23,831 bases of DNA from JBEIHX01 sp044375455 (GTDB lineage: Bacteria > Pseudomonadota > Alphaproteobacteria > Caulobacterales > Aquidulcibacteraceae): contig JBILMQ010000020.1 of assembly GCA_044375455.1 (NCBI GenBank), positions 1 through 23,831 on the forward strand. Direction: 5' to 3'. How positions within the stretch are numbered: position 1 is the stretch's first letter; every line of letters begins with the position of its first letter. Shown in pieces: positions 6,332 to 13,445 of this stretch. The position numbers and the translations under genes are program-made. A model generated the notes under the pieces. That model was given only the letters and a program-made list of their open reading frames with translations, made no database searches and had not been told where the DNA came from.

Positions 6332-7830
6332 CCCGGGGTCCAGGAAACCGCGCGCAGGGCAGTCGGCGCAAGCTCTGCAAGCACCGCGCCGATCACTTCA
6401 GGAAGATCGTCTGCGATCAACCCCGGCCCGATCCGGCGCCCCGCCTCTCCCTGGATCCAGGCTCCGGCGCAAGCAGCATCGAATGCCTGGGCGCCCTGCG
6501 CGAGGAGCCCGCCAATCACACCGGCAAGAACATCGCCTGCACCGGCGGTGGCGAGCCAGGGGGTCGCATGGACATTGACCACAACGCGCCCGTCCGGTGC
6601 AGCAATGACCGTATCGGGTCCTTTATAGAGCACGACCGCGCCGCTCTCGGCCGCCGCCGCGCGCGTTTGGGCGATCTTATCGCCGCCGTCCTGCGCACTG
6701 CGGGCGAAGACTTTCCGAAATTCGCCGCCATGCGGGGTCAGCACGCACTGCGGAGTGAGCCGGCGCATCAGATCCTGCGGCGCCCCCTCAAAGACAGACA
6801 GGCTGTCAGCATCAACCACCGCGCGACGGCACTGGCGCACGCACTCGAGCGTAATCTCTCGTGCCGAGGCGCCGCGCCCGAGACCCGGCCCAACCACCAC
6901 CGCATCATGACTGGCGGCAATCTCGGCCACGCCGCGCAGATCCGCCGCCGTCACAAGCATCAGGCTCGCAGGCTCGCCGGCAAGCTGCGCGATGTCATCG
7001 TCCAGCCCGAACAAACTGACCCATCCCGCGCCAGCGCGCGCGCCAGCGCGCGCAACCAGACGCGGCGCGCCGATGAGGCGGCTCGGGCCGCGCGCTGAAC
7101 CCGACAGCCAGACAGCGAGCCGGCCGCGCTCATGCTTGTGTGTGGCGCGACCAGGCCAGGGCATGGCGGCAAGCCACAGATCCGGATGGTTCTCGCGGGC
7201 CAGCGGATCAGCCGCAGCTGCGGCCGGAATCGCGATATCCGCCACGTGCACACGACCGCACAGGCTCGCAGAAGGTTCCAGCAAATGCGCCGGCTTCTTG
7301 CGGAAAAATGTCACCGTCTGATGCGCCCGGAACGCCGCGCCCTGAAGCGGCGCCCCATCGCCCATGACACCGGATGGCACGTCAACCGCGACCACATAGC
7401 GTCCATCCGCATCCGCGAGTGTGGCCGCCTGCGCCGCGCAGCCCTCCAGCGGACGCGACAATCCGGCCCCGAACACCGCGTCCACCACGACCGCCGCCCC
7501 GGCGAACACACTCGGCGCGAAGTCAATCGTCGCTCCATCCCAGAGGCTGGCCGCCCAGGCTGCATCGCCCTCTCTCGGCGGTGGGCCAATCCGCGCCACG
7601 CGCACAGCACGCCCACGTGCCGCGAGCCAGCGCGCAGCGACATAGCCGTCGCCGCCATTGGCCCCGGGACCGGCCAGCACCAGCACCGGTCCGGCCGGCG
7701 CATCGGCAAGAACGCGTTCAGCGACTGCGCGCCCGGCATTTTCCATCAGCGTCGTCGAGGCGACGCCTGACGCCACTGCAAAGCGATCTGCAGCGTACAT
7801 TTGAGCGACGGACAGGATTTCGTGCGCCAT
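6328..7830 (-). CDS. nnr: Bifunctional NAD(P)H-hydrate epimerase / ADP-dependent NAD(P)H-hydrate dehydratase
   Basis: This 500-aa repair enzyme restores damaged NADHX/NADPHX to NAD(P)H. The N-terminal YjeF_N epimerase domain (about 1-215) shows TLMENAGRAVAERV and the nucleotide loop GPGANGGDGYVAARWL (about 54-69). The C-terminal ribokinase-like dehydratase domain (about 230-490) shows VVVGPGLGRG, TPHGGEF, YKGPDTVI and the active-site loop WLATAGAGDVLAGVIGGLLAQG. Length is normal for the fused bacterial form. The ATG at 7830 begins 4 bp after the stop of the histidine phosphatase, so translation is probably coupled and the gene is the last of a three-gene leftward operon. Its stop codon shares CTAG with the convergent MgtC-like gene. 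In alphaproteobacteria this enzyme is often found near glnB, as here. Confidence 0.96.
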   Translation of the reverse strand: MAHEILSVAQMYAADRFAVASGVASTTLMENAGRAVAERVLADAPAGPVLVLAGPGANGGDGYVAARWLAARGRAVRVARIGPPPREGDAAWAASLWDGATIDFAPSVFAGAAVVVDAVFGAGLSRPLEGCAAQAATLADADGRYVVAVDVPSGVMGDGAPLQGAAFRAHQTVTFFRKKPAHLLEPSASLCGRVHVADIAIPAAAAADPLARENHPDLWLAAMPWPGRATHKHERGRLAVWLSGSARGPSRLIGAPRLVARAGARAGAGWVSLFGLDDDIAQLAGEPASLMLVTAADLRGVAEIAASHDAVVVGPGLGRGASAREITLECVRQCRRAVVDADSLSVFEGAPQDLMRRLTPQCVLTPHGGEFRKVFARSAQDGGDKIAQTRAAAAESGAVVLYKGPDTVIAAPDGRVVVNVHATPWLATAGAGDVLAGVIGGLLAQGAQAFDAACAGAWIQGEAGRRIGPGLIADDLPEVIGAVLAELAPTALRAVSWTPG

Positions 7831-7834
7831 GTGT

Positions 7835-8386
7835 TCAGACTAGCGCAATGGCGCCCTGTTCGCCCAGTTCCAAGAGATGAAGCCGCCCATCGCGCGCTTC
7901 CAGCGTTGTGACACTGGCATGGCCAGGATGGAAAACCGTGGCGAGATCGCTGCCGGTCGCCGCCCCGACTGCGACATTGATCGCGACGAAGTGGGTGAAC
8001 ACAACCGCATCCTCACGCAGAGCCAGCAGTGCAGCCGCAACGGCGTCGCGCCAGCCAATGAGCCGGGCCTCCTGCAGACTCCAACGCTGACCGAGAACAG
8101 ACTGCAGCCAAGCCCGCCGATCACGATCCGGCCCCCAGACGGGAATCTCAGCAACGGCAGGCTCGATGCGCGCGCCCGCGCGCCACAGCGCCGCCAGCGG
8201 ACGCGCCGTCTCGCGGCAGCGCGCCAGCGGCGACGACACCAAAAGCGCAGGGCCGAAGCCCTCGAGCCGGCTGGCCACGGCGCGCGCCTGCGCCTCGCCA
8301 CGCGGGCTCAGACCCGGATCAGGCTCGCCGTCCTCTCCCCATGCCGCAGCCGGCTCGCCATGCCGCACAAGACGAAGGATCGCCAT
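7835..8386 (-). CDS. Histidine phosphatase family protein (phosphoglycerate-mutase-like)
   Basis: This 183-aa member of the branch-1 histidine phosphatase superfamily acts through a phosphohistidine intermediate. The phosphoacceptor motif LVRHGE places R8 and H9 at the very N-terminus. SPLARCRETARPL supplies the second Arg, EIPVWGPD the acid residue region, and VFTHFVAINV the second catalytic His. The substrate is unknown; the family covers sugar phosphates, SixA-type phosphoproteins and cobalamin intermediates. The ATG at 8386 is chosen because AAGGGG lies about 7-8 nt upstream; the ribosome site begins inside the stop codon of the thiolase-like gene. An upstream GTG at 8404 is less likely. 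It is the middle gene of a tight operon with the thiolase-like and nnr genes. Confidence 0.92.
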   Translation of the reverse strand: MAILRLVRHGEPAAAWGEDGEPDPGLSPRGEAQARAVASRLEGFGPALLVSSPLARCRETARPLAALWRAGARIEPAVAEIPVWGPDRDRRAWLQSVLGQRWSLQEARLIGWRDAVAAALLALREDAVVFTHFVAINVAVGAATGSDLATVFHPGHASVTTLEARDGRLHLLELGEQGAIALV

Positions 8387-8397
8387 CGCACCCCCCC

Positions 8398-9948
8398 TTA
8401 GCACGGCGTGAAGATGTTCTTCATGCCGCCCGCGGCGCTGGTCACCGTCCCCGGTCGGCCGACGCTTTCACGCGCTTCCAGGTCAGCAAGGATCGCAGGG
8501 TCCTGCGGCGTATTGGCGACGAAACGCCGGCCCTGGCCGTCACGCCCGATGACGATGCCCATGCGATAGCCGCCCTCGCGGGCATGGATCACCGTATACG
8601 TCTCTATGGTGGCCGGCCCGTGCGGCTCAAGCACAATTTCCGGATGGGCAAGCGCATCTATCTCCCGCTGACAGCGCTTGGCGTCGCCGCGCGTCCAGCC
8701 GCCTTCGACCGGCGTGGTCGCATAAACGCCCATGGCGTGTTTCGTCAGGAACCAGCCATTCGCCGTCACCAGGGCGGCGGCGCCCGGTCTTGCGCGACAA
8801 CGGCCAATCGCCTCAACGATGGCGTGCATCGTGTAATTGTTTCCAGGTCCGCCGAAATAGGGAAGCCCCCCGGTGAGTGTGAGGCCCCGAGGGTCATCCG
8901 CAGAAAGACCTATTTCGTCAATCGCAAGTTCCACCGCAATCGGGAAACATGAATAAAGGTCAAAGAAATCTATATCGCCAAGGGTCCTGCCTGCCATGGC
9001 AAGCGCCTCGCGCACACCGATGCGGATCGCGGGGCTTGAGTGGTAATTCACACGGTCGAGGACATGCCACAGCTCTGTCGTCTCCGCACACCCATGCAGA
9101 AACACCATTTTTTCATCCGCCACCCCAAGCGCACGCGCTTTTTCATAGCTCGCCAGAATAAGGCTCGCCGACTGATCAACCTGGATGATGGCGTTGAGAT
9201 ATTTTGTGTACGGAAACCCTACCATCCGGTTGCGTTCACCCGGCGTGGCAAGCTCGACGGCGCTACGCGCCTGGGGGAACCAGGCGTGCGGGTTGGCGGC
9301 GGCAACCCGGGTGAACGGCGCAAACAGCGCGCCCATAGCCGCCTGATGGTCGCTCAGCGAGCGCCGCCGCGCCGCACGATAGGCATTCTCGAACAATGGG
9401 TAGACGTTGGCTGGAAACTCCAGGCCGTGCGCCGCCTCCTGGGGCGTGTAGCCGATGCGCGCATCGCCGAACATCTCAGGGGCTTCTTCGTCTGGGATTG
9501 ACCAGCCTGAAAAGCCGTCGCCCCCGCCCTGCTTGAAACGCTTGAGAAGATTGCCGAGGAACTCGGCCCCGGCCAGCACCGCGAAGTCGGCCGCGCCCTC
9601 GGCGATCAGGCCGGCGACATGATTGACGAGAGCCTGAGGCGAATTGCCGCCGGGATGGGTGTAGAGCCGGCGCGCCGGTGTCGCGCCGAGCACGGCGGCG
9701 AGCGCCTTGGGCGGATTGGCGGCTTTGGGAATGGGCAAACGCGATGAGGGCCCGCCCGCATCCGTGGTGAAACCGACGACCCCGACAAAGTCAGCTTGCG
9801 CCAAGACTGTTTCCGGCAGGCCGGCGTCTACCGCCGCCCGGCGCGCGGCGATCTCGCACAGACCGATGGGCGTCGGCGCGTCCGCAGGCGCGCCACGATA
9901 GGTGAATTGACCTCCGCCGATCAGCACGGGTGTGCGCGGATACGCCAT
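8398..9948 (-). CDS. Thiolase-like protein (TLP1/acetyl-CoA acetyltransferase-like)
   Basis: This 516-aa thiolase-fold protein starts MAYPRTPVLIGGGQFTYRG at an ATG with GGGAGGA about 6 nt upstream. At the usual nucleophilic Cys position it reads THPGGNSPQALVNHVAGL (about 97-114), so the acylated Cys is absent. Later motifs include DLYSCFPIAVELAIDEIG, GGPGNNYTMHAI (H375) and ANGWFLTKHAMGVY (H404). A beta-rich extension (about 425-505, AREGGYRMGIVIGRD) resembles the additional C-terminal domain of thiolase-like protein type 1. Related proteins are annotated as acetyl-CoA acetyltransferases, but without Cys they probably bind acyl-CoA in another reaction. It is the first gene of a leftward operon with a phosphatase and nnr. 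The frame remains open 88 codons further upstream, but the ribosome site and homology argue against that start. Confidence 0.88.
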   Translation of the reverse strand: MAYPRTPVLIGGGQFTYRGAPADAPTPIGLCEIAARRAAVDAGLPETVLAQADFVGVVGFTTDAGGPSSRLPIPKAANPPKALAAVLGATPARRLYTHPGGNSPQALVNHVAGLIAEGAADFAVLAGAEFLGNLLKRFKQGGGDGFSGWSIPDEEAPEMFGDARIGYTPQEAAHGLEFPANVYPLFENAYRAARRRSLSDHQAAMGALFAPFTRVAAANPHAWFPQARSAVELATPGERNRMVGFPYTKYLNAIIQVDQSASLILASYEKARALGVADEKMVFLHGCAETTELWHVLDRVNYHSSPAIRIGVREALAMAGRTLGDIDFFDLYSCFPIAVELAIDEIGLSADDPRGLTLTGGLPYFGGPGNNYTMHAIVEAIGRCRARPGAAALVTANGWFLTKHAMGVYATTPVEGGWTRGDAKRCQREIDALAHPEIVLEPHGPATIETYTVIHAREGGYRMGIVIGRDGQGRRFVANTPQDPAILADLEARESVGRPGTVTSAAGGMKNIFTPC

Positions 9949-10418
9949 GTCGTCCTCCCATTCCGCCACGCGCACGCCCGACCAGGCGCGGCGCACTGTC
10001 TCTGCCGGCCGCCCAGGCGCATCCCCGCCGCCCGGGCGTGTTTTCGCCGTCCCGGCGCAGCCTGCAAGCCCGGGGTCTCCCGCCCCAACGTCCTGAGCCG
10101 ACGTCGGACGCCGCGCGGCGCGCCGCCAGGGGACGACCAGGCGCAGCGGTCCAGCGCCGGACCCGCCCCGTCTCGCGCGCCCGCCGAGCGATGGTTTCGA
10201 ACCCACGCCCACCGACTTTAGGCCCAGAACGCCGCAACGCCAGACTGACGCTGGGTAATCGCCTAAAATTTGGGCGCCGCACGCCCACCGTCCGGGCCAC
10301 GCGCGGCAAGCGCACCGGCGCCGGCACTCGGGACTTGGAGTGCAGACCCAGCCTCAGCACACTCACTGCGAGTCGTCGGCCTGGGCCCGCGGCGCCGAAT
10401 GCTGAAGGGGGCGAACCC
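9949..10418. other. Intergenic region between the divergent thiolase-like and glnB genes
   Basis: 470 bp, very GC-rich, with no gene that I can support. It carries the promoters of two divergent operons. The only AT-rich island is at 10256-10271 (taatcgcctaaaattt), where TAAAAT at 10264-10269 could serve as a rightward -10, but no well-spaced -35 is visible. I found no clear sigma-54 element (TGGCAC-N5-TTGC) or NtrC site before glnB. Confidence 0.6.
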
Positions 10419-10757
10419 GTGAAGAAAATTGAAGCCATCATCAAACCATTCAAGCTCGATGAAGTGAAAGAGGCTCTGCAGGAAGCGGGCGTGCAGGGCA
10501 TGACCGTGGTCGAGGCAAAGGGCTTCGGCCGCCAGAAAGGGCATACCGAACTCTATCGCGGCGCGGAGTACGTGGTCGACTTTCTGCCGAAGTTAAAAAT
10601 CGAGATCGTCCTCGCCGATGATCAGGTCGACGCGGCACTGGAGGCAATTCAGAAGGCGGCGCGGACCGGTAAGATCGGCGACGGAAAGATCTTCGTCACC
10701 GATGTCGGGGCCGTCATCCGGATCCGCACCGGTGAAACCGGGCCTGCGGCGATCTGA
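10419..10757 (+). CDS. glnB: P-II family nitrogen regulatory protein
   Basis: This 112-aa cytosolic signal protein is exactly the usual P-II length. It integrates 2-oxoglutarate and ATP/ADP levels and, through uridylylation, controls glutamine synthetase adenylylation and NtrBC. The start MKKIEAIIKPFKLDEVKEAL is typical. The T-loop GRQKGHTELYRGAEYVVDFLPK contains the uridylylation site Y51. The B and C loops are KAARTGKIGDGKIFV and IRIRTGE. The start is GTG at 10419 with AAGGGGG 8 nt upstream; the frame is open much further upstream but that part is not conserved protein. It lies 82 bp before glnA on the same strand, the classic glnBA arrangement of alphaproteobacteria. GlnB rather than GlnK is favoured by the glnA linkage and absence of amtB. 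Confidence 0.97.
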   Translation: MKKIEAIIKPFKLDEVKEALQEAGVQGMTVVEAKGFGRQKGHTELYRGAEYVVDFLPKLKIEIVLADDQVDAALEAIQKAARTGKIGDGKIFVTDVGAVIRIRTGETGPAAI

Positions 10758-10776
10758 TCCGCAGTCTTCGGCCGCA

Positions 10777-10798
10777 GCGCACTTGGCAGAACGTGCGC
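10777..10798 (+). other. Small dyad between glnB and glnA
   Basis: GCGCAC (10777-10782) and GTGCGC (10793-10798) form a 6-bp perfect stem around a 10-nt loop. There is no T-run, so it is not a standard terminator. It may tune the glnB:glnA ratio by mRNA processing, or be chance in GC-rich DNA. Confidence 0.3.
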
Positions 10799-10839
10799 CG
10801 CGCGCTAGCGAGCACGCGCACTCCATGAGGTGAATGACC

Positions 10840-12252
10840 ATGTCCAGCAATGCAGAAGCCGTCCTCAAACGCATCAAGGACGAAGAGATCGAGTACGTCG
10901 ATCTTCGCTTCACCGACCCACGCGGGAAGCTGCAGCACGTGACCTTCGACATATCGATGGTTGACGACAGTTTCTTTGCCGACGGCCAAATGTTCGATGG
11001 TTCGTCGATCGCCGGGTGGAAGGCGATCAATGAGTCGGACATGGTCATGATGCCGGACCCGGCGACAGCTGCGGTCGACCCGTTTTTCCAGCAGAACACG
11101 CTGTTCATGTTCTGCGACATTCTCGAGCCAGGAACCGGGCAGTCCTATAACCGCGATCCACGCGGCATCGCCAAGCGGGCCGAGACCTTCGTCAAGGCGT
11201 CGGGCGTGGGCGACGTCGCCTACTTCGGGCCAGAAGCCGAATTCTTCGTCTTTGACGATGTGCGCTGGTCGACCGATCCCCACAACACAGGCTATTCTTT
11301 TGACTCTAAGGAACTGCCCTTCAATACCGGCAGATCCTACGAAGGCGGAAATCTCGGTCACCGGCCGGGGCCCAAAGGCGGCTACTTCCCAGTGCCGCCA
11401 ATCGACTCAGAGCAGGACCTTCGATCCGAAATGCTGTCGATCATGGGCGAACTCGGTCTCGAGCCGGAAAAGCACCACCACGAGGTCGCTCCCGCGCAGC
11501 ATGAGCTTGGCCTGAAATTCTCGACACTGACGAAGATGGCTGATCGCATGCAGCTCTATAAGTATGTGATCCACAATGTCGCAGCAGCCTACGGAAAGTC
11601 GGCAACCTTTATGCCCAAGCCCTATTTCAAGGATAACGGCTCGGGCATGCATGTGCACCAGTCAATCTGGAAAGGAGGCCAGCCGCTCTTCGCCGGCGAC
11701 AAATACGCTGGTCTGTCGGAGACCTGCCTCTACTATATCGGCGGCGTCATCAAGCACGCGCGCGCCATCAATGCCTTCGCGAACTCGACAACCAACAGCT
11801 ACAAGCGTCTTGTTCCAGGCTATGAAGCCCCTGTGCTGCTCGCGTATTCGGCGCGCAACCGTTCGGCGTCATGCCGCATCCCTTATGCGCCATCGCCCAA
11901 GGGCAAGCGCGTCGAAGTGCGTTTCCCGGATCCCGCCGGCAACATGTACCTGACCTATGTCGCGCTGCTGATGGCGGGCCTCGACGGGATCGAGAACCGC
12001 ATCCATCCCGGCGATCCGCTTGACAAGGACCTCTACAATCTGCCGCCAGAGGAACTCAAAGCGGTTCCGACGGTCTGCTCAAGCCTGCGCATGGCGCTTG
12101 AGGCGCTCGACGCGGACCGCGCCTTCCTGAAGAAGGGCGCCGTTATGGATGATGACATGATCGATAGCTACATCGCGCTCAAGGAAGAGGAACTCGATCG
12201 CTTCGAGACGCATCCTCACCCCGTTGAGTTCGACATGTATTACAAGGCCTGA
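10840..12252 (+). CDS. glnA: Type I glutamine synthetase
   Basis: This 470-aa enzyme joins ammonia to glutamate using ATP and is the main ammonium-assimilation step. It has the GSI hallmarks VDLRFTDPRGKLQHV, MFDGSSIAGWKAINESDM, the ATP/Glu site PKPYFKDNGSGMHVHQS, and NRSASCRIPYAPSPKGKRVEVRFPDPAGN. The adenylylation site is present as DKDLYNLPPEEL, Y399 in this numbering, so activity should be switched by GlnE under P-II control. Of two in-frame ATGs, 10840 (MSSNAEAV) has GAGGTG 7 nt upstream, whereas 10834 leaves only one base of spacing, so 10840 is preferred. It follows glnB closely and ends 25 bp before a strong terminator. Length is normal (about 469). Confidence 0.98.
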   Translation: MSSNAEAVLKRIKDEEIEYVDLRFTDPRGKLQHVTFDISMVDDSFFADGQMFDGSSIAGWKAINESDMVMMPDPATAAVDPFFQQNTLFMFCDILEPGTGQSYNRDPRGIAKRAETFVKASGVGDVAYFGPEAEFFVFDDVRWSTDPHNTGYSFDSKELPFNTGRSYEGGNLGHRPGPKGGYFPVPPIDSEQDLRSEMLSIMGELGLEPEKHHHEVAPAQHELGLKFSTLTKMADRMQLYKYVIHNVAAAYGKSATFMPKPYFKDNGSGMHVHQSIWKGGQPLFAGDKYAGLSETCLYYIGGVIKHARAINAFANSTTNSYKRLVPGYEAPVLLAYSARNRSASCRIPYAPSPKGKRVEVRFPDPAGNMYLTYVALLMAGLDGIENRIHPGDPLDKDLYNLPPEELKAVPTVCSSLRMALEALDADRAFLKKGAVMDDDMIDSYIALKEEELDRFETHPHPVEFDMYYKA

Positions 12253-12276
12253 CGGCGGTTACCCCCGCTGGCGCGC

Positions 12277-12312
12277 AAACGCCGGGCCGAAAGGTCCGGC
12301 GTTTTTCTTTTT
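12277..12312 (+). terminator. Rho-independent terminator of glnBA
   Basis: An 11-bp stem, AACGCCGGGCC (12278-12288) with GGTCCGGCGTT (12293-12303; one G-T wobble), closes on a GAAA tetraloop and is followed by a T-rich tract (gtttttctttttc). It begins 25 bp after the glnA stop. This is the clearest intrinsic terminator in the window. Confidence 0.93.
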
Positions 12313-12588
12313 CGGGGCGCCATTCAGACCTGCGCAGCGCGCGCAGCGACGAGACCCGGCGCCCCCGGATCAACCCTGAACACTGAGTTGGACGAACTTC
12401 ACCGCCCAGCGCCGAGCCTCACGGCCCACCCTGCGATCGTCTGCCGGAAAAGGTTTGCCGTCACCGGGTTGCCGGCCGGAGCCGACGATCAGGGCCAATT
12501 GTATAAGTGAGGGCCGCAGGCTGTGGGCCTGTGCCGGCAAGAAGCCGCCTCAACACCCATCAGCGCCAAGACGACGGCCGACAGTCCT
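12313..12588. other. Intergenic region between glnA terminator and tetR-like gene end
   Basis: About 276 bp between two convergent transcripts. No open frame with coding character, RNA fold or repeat stood out. TATAAG at 12502-12507 has no partner -35 at a normal distance. Confidence 0.5.
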
Positions 12589-13248
12589 TCAGCGCGGCCG
12601 CACGCCGTTTAGAAAGACTTCCGCCCCGCGACGCGCCTGGGCGGCGATGTCATGCGGCTGCGGCCAGTAATCGGGCTCAAAGATCGGCCGCAAATGCATC
12701 GGCCCACGGACGATCGCCAAAAACTCATGCGCGCCGACTGTTGCGTCGGGGATCACAATCTCACCGACCGCCGCGCGGTCCTCCAGGTAGCTGGCGATAA
12801 CAGCAACAATTCGTTCGGGCCCATATCGTCGAAAATGCGCCGCGATCGCCGGAAAGCGATGCCCCTCCCCGACGATGATCCGCAACATGCCAAGGCTTTC
12901 GCGCGTCATCAGGGTCGTCAAGAAGCGATGCGCAAACAACTCAAGCGCCTGATCCACAGGCAAATGGCGCGCGGCGACATCCTCCAGTGGCGCGGCGTTT
13001 CGCGCAGATCGCGCCTCGATGACCGCCTGCATCAACCCTTCCTTCGAACCGAACTGGCCATACAGCGTCGCCAGGGATCCACCGGCCCGACGCACGATCT
13101 CGGTCATGCTGGCCCGCTCATATCCCTCTGACACGAAAACCTCGGTCGCTGCGTCCAAAAACGCCTGCCGGCGCGCCGCGGCGCGCGGACTGAGGGCCGC
13201 CGTGTCGCTCGCTGCAAACTCCGCCTGGCTGTCTGTTGTGCGCGCCAC
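12589..13248 (-). CDS. TetR/AcrR-family transcriptional regulator
   Basis: This 219-aa protein has an N-terminal TetR HTH (about 25-75: ARRQAFLDAATEVFVSEGYERASMTEIVRRAGGSLATLYGQFGSKEGL) and a divergent helical ligand domain. The C-terminal part (MLRIIVGEGHRFPAIAAHF, GPMHLRPIF) resembles AefR/AcrR-type regulators of multidrug exporters. The start is GTG at 13248 with GGGAG about 9 nt upstream. It is divergent from an EmrA/EmrB-like export operon, the standard position for a local repressor. The shared 197-bp intergenic region holds a palindrome that could be its operator. The inducer is unknown. If the six rightward genes form one transcript, this repressor also governs the CoA-transferase/lyase/kinase genes. 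Confidence 0.93.
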   Translation of the reverse strand: MARTTDSQAEFAASDTAALSPRAAARRQAFLDAATEVFVSEGYERASMTEIVRRAGGSLATLYGQFGSKEGLMQAVIEARSARNAAPLEDVAARHLPVDQALELFAHRFLTTLMTRESLGMLRIIVGEGHRFPAIAAHFRRYGPERIVAVIASYLEDRAAVGEIVIPDATVGAHEFLAIVRGPMHLRPIFEPDYWPQPHDIAAQARRGAEVFLNGVRPR

Positions 13249-13328
13249 GCCCGCCCACTCCCGAAACCGTCCGACCCGCCCGCCGCCGGCACGCAGCGCC
13301 GAATCCGACGTCGCGCCACATCAAGGCG

Positions 13329-13360
13329 TTGACAGCTTTGTAACGTAGCTTACATTACAA
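13329..13360 (+). promoter_or_regulatory. Promoter with embedded TetR-type operator
   Basis: Consensus TTGACA at 13329-13334, a 16-bp spacer, and TACATT at 13351-13356 (4 of 6 matches) form a rightward promoter. The palindrome TGTAA-cgtagc-TTACA (13339-13354) fills the spacer and touches the -10. A second, wider inverted pair TTGTAA/TTACAA (13338-13343 and 13355-13360) partly overlaps it. This AT-rich island lies in otherwise GC-rich DNA between the divergent regulator and exporter genes. A repressor bound here would block the rightward promoter and probably its own leftward one. Confidence 0.65.
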
Positions 13361-13445
13361 TTCAATCAAGACGCCGCGTCGACGCCCGGATGGCCTCCCC
13401 GCTCCGATCCGCCGCCATGCGGCCGGCGGCGGATCAGGGCGCCGA

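Noticed and set aside
9949..10212. N-terminal extension of the thiolase-like protein
   Set aside because: The 88 extra residues lack family similarity, and ATG 9948 has a strong GGGAGGA ribosome site.
10185..10215. tRNA-like T-arm (ggtttcgaaccc)
   Set aside because: It is a short palindrome; no acceptor, D or anticodon stems pair around it on either strand.
9930..10418. Long open frame running into glnB from upstream
   Set aside because: The extra 163 residues are Arg/Pro-rich low-complexity text, as expected from GC-rich non-coding DNA, while GTG 10419 has a good ribosome site and gives the exact P-II length.
10250..10418. Sigma-54 promoter before glnB (ggcactcgggacttgg)
   Set aside because: The GG and TTG elements are off the required -24/-12 spacing by two bases.
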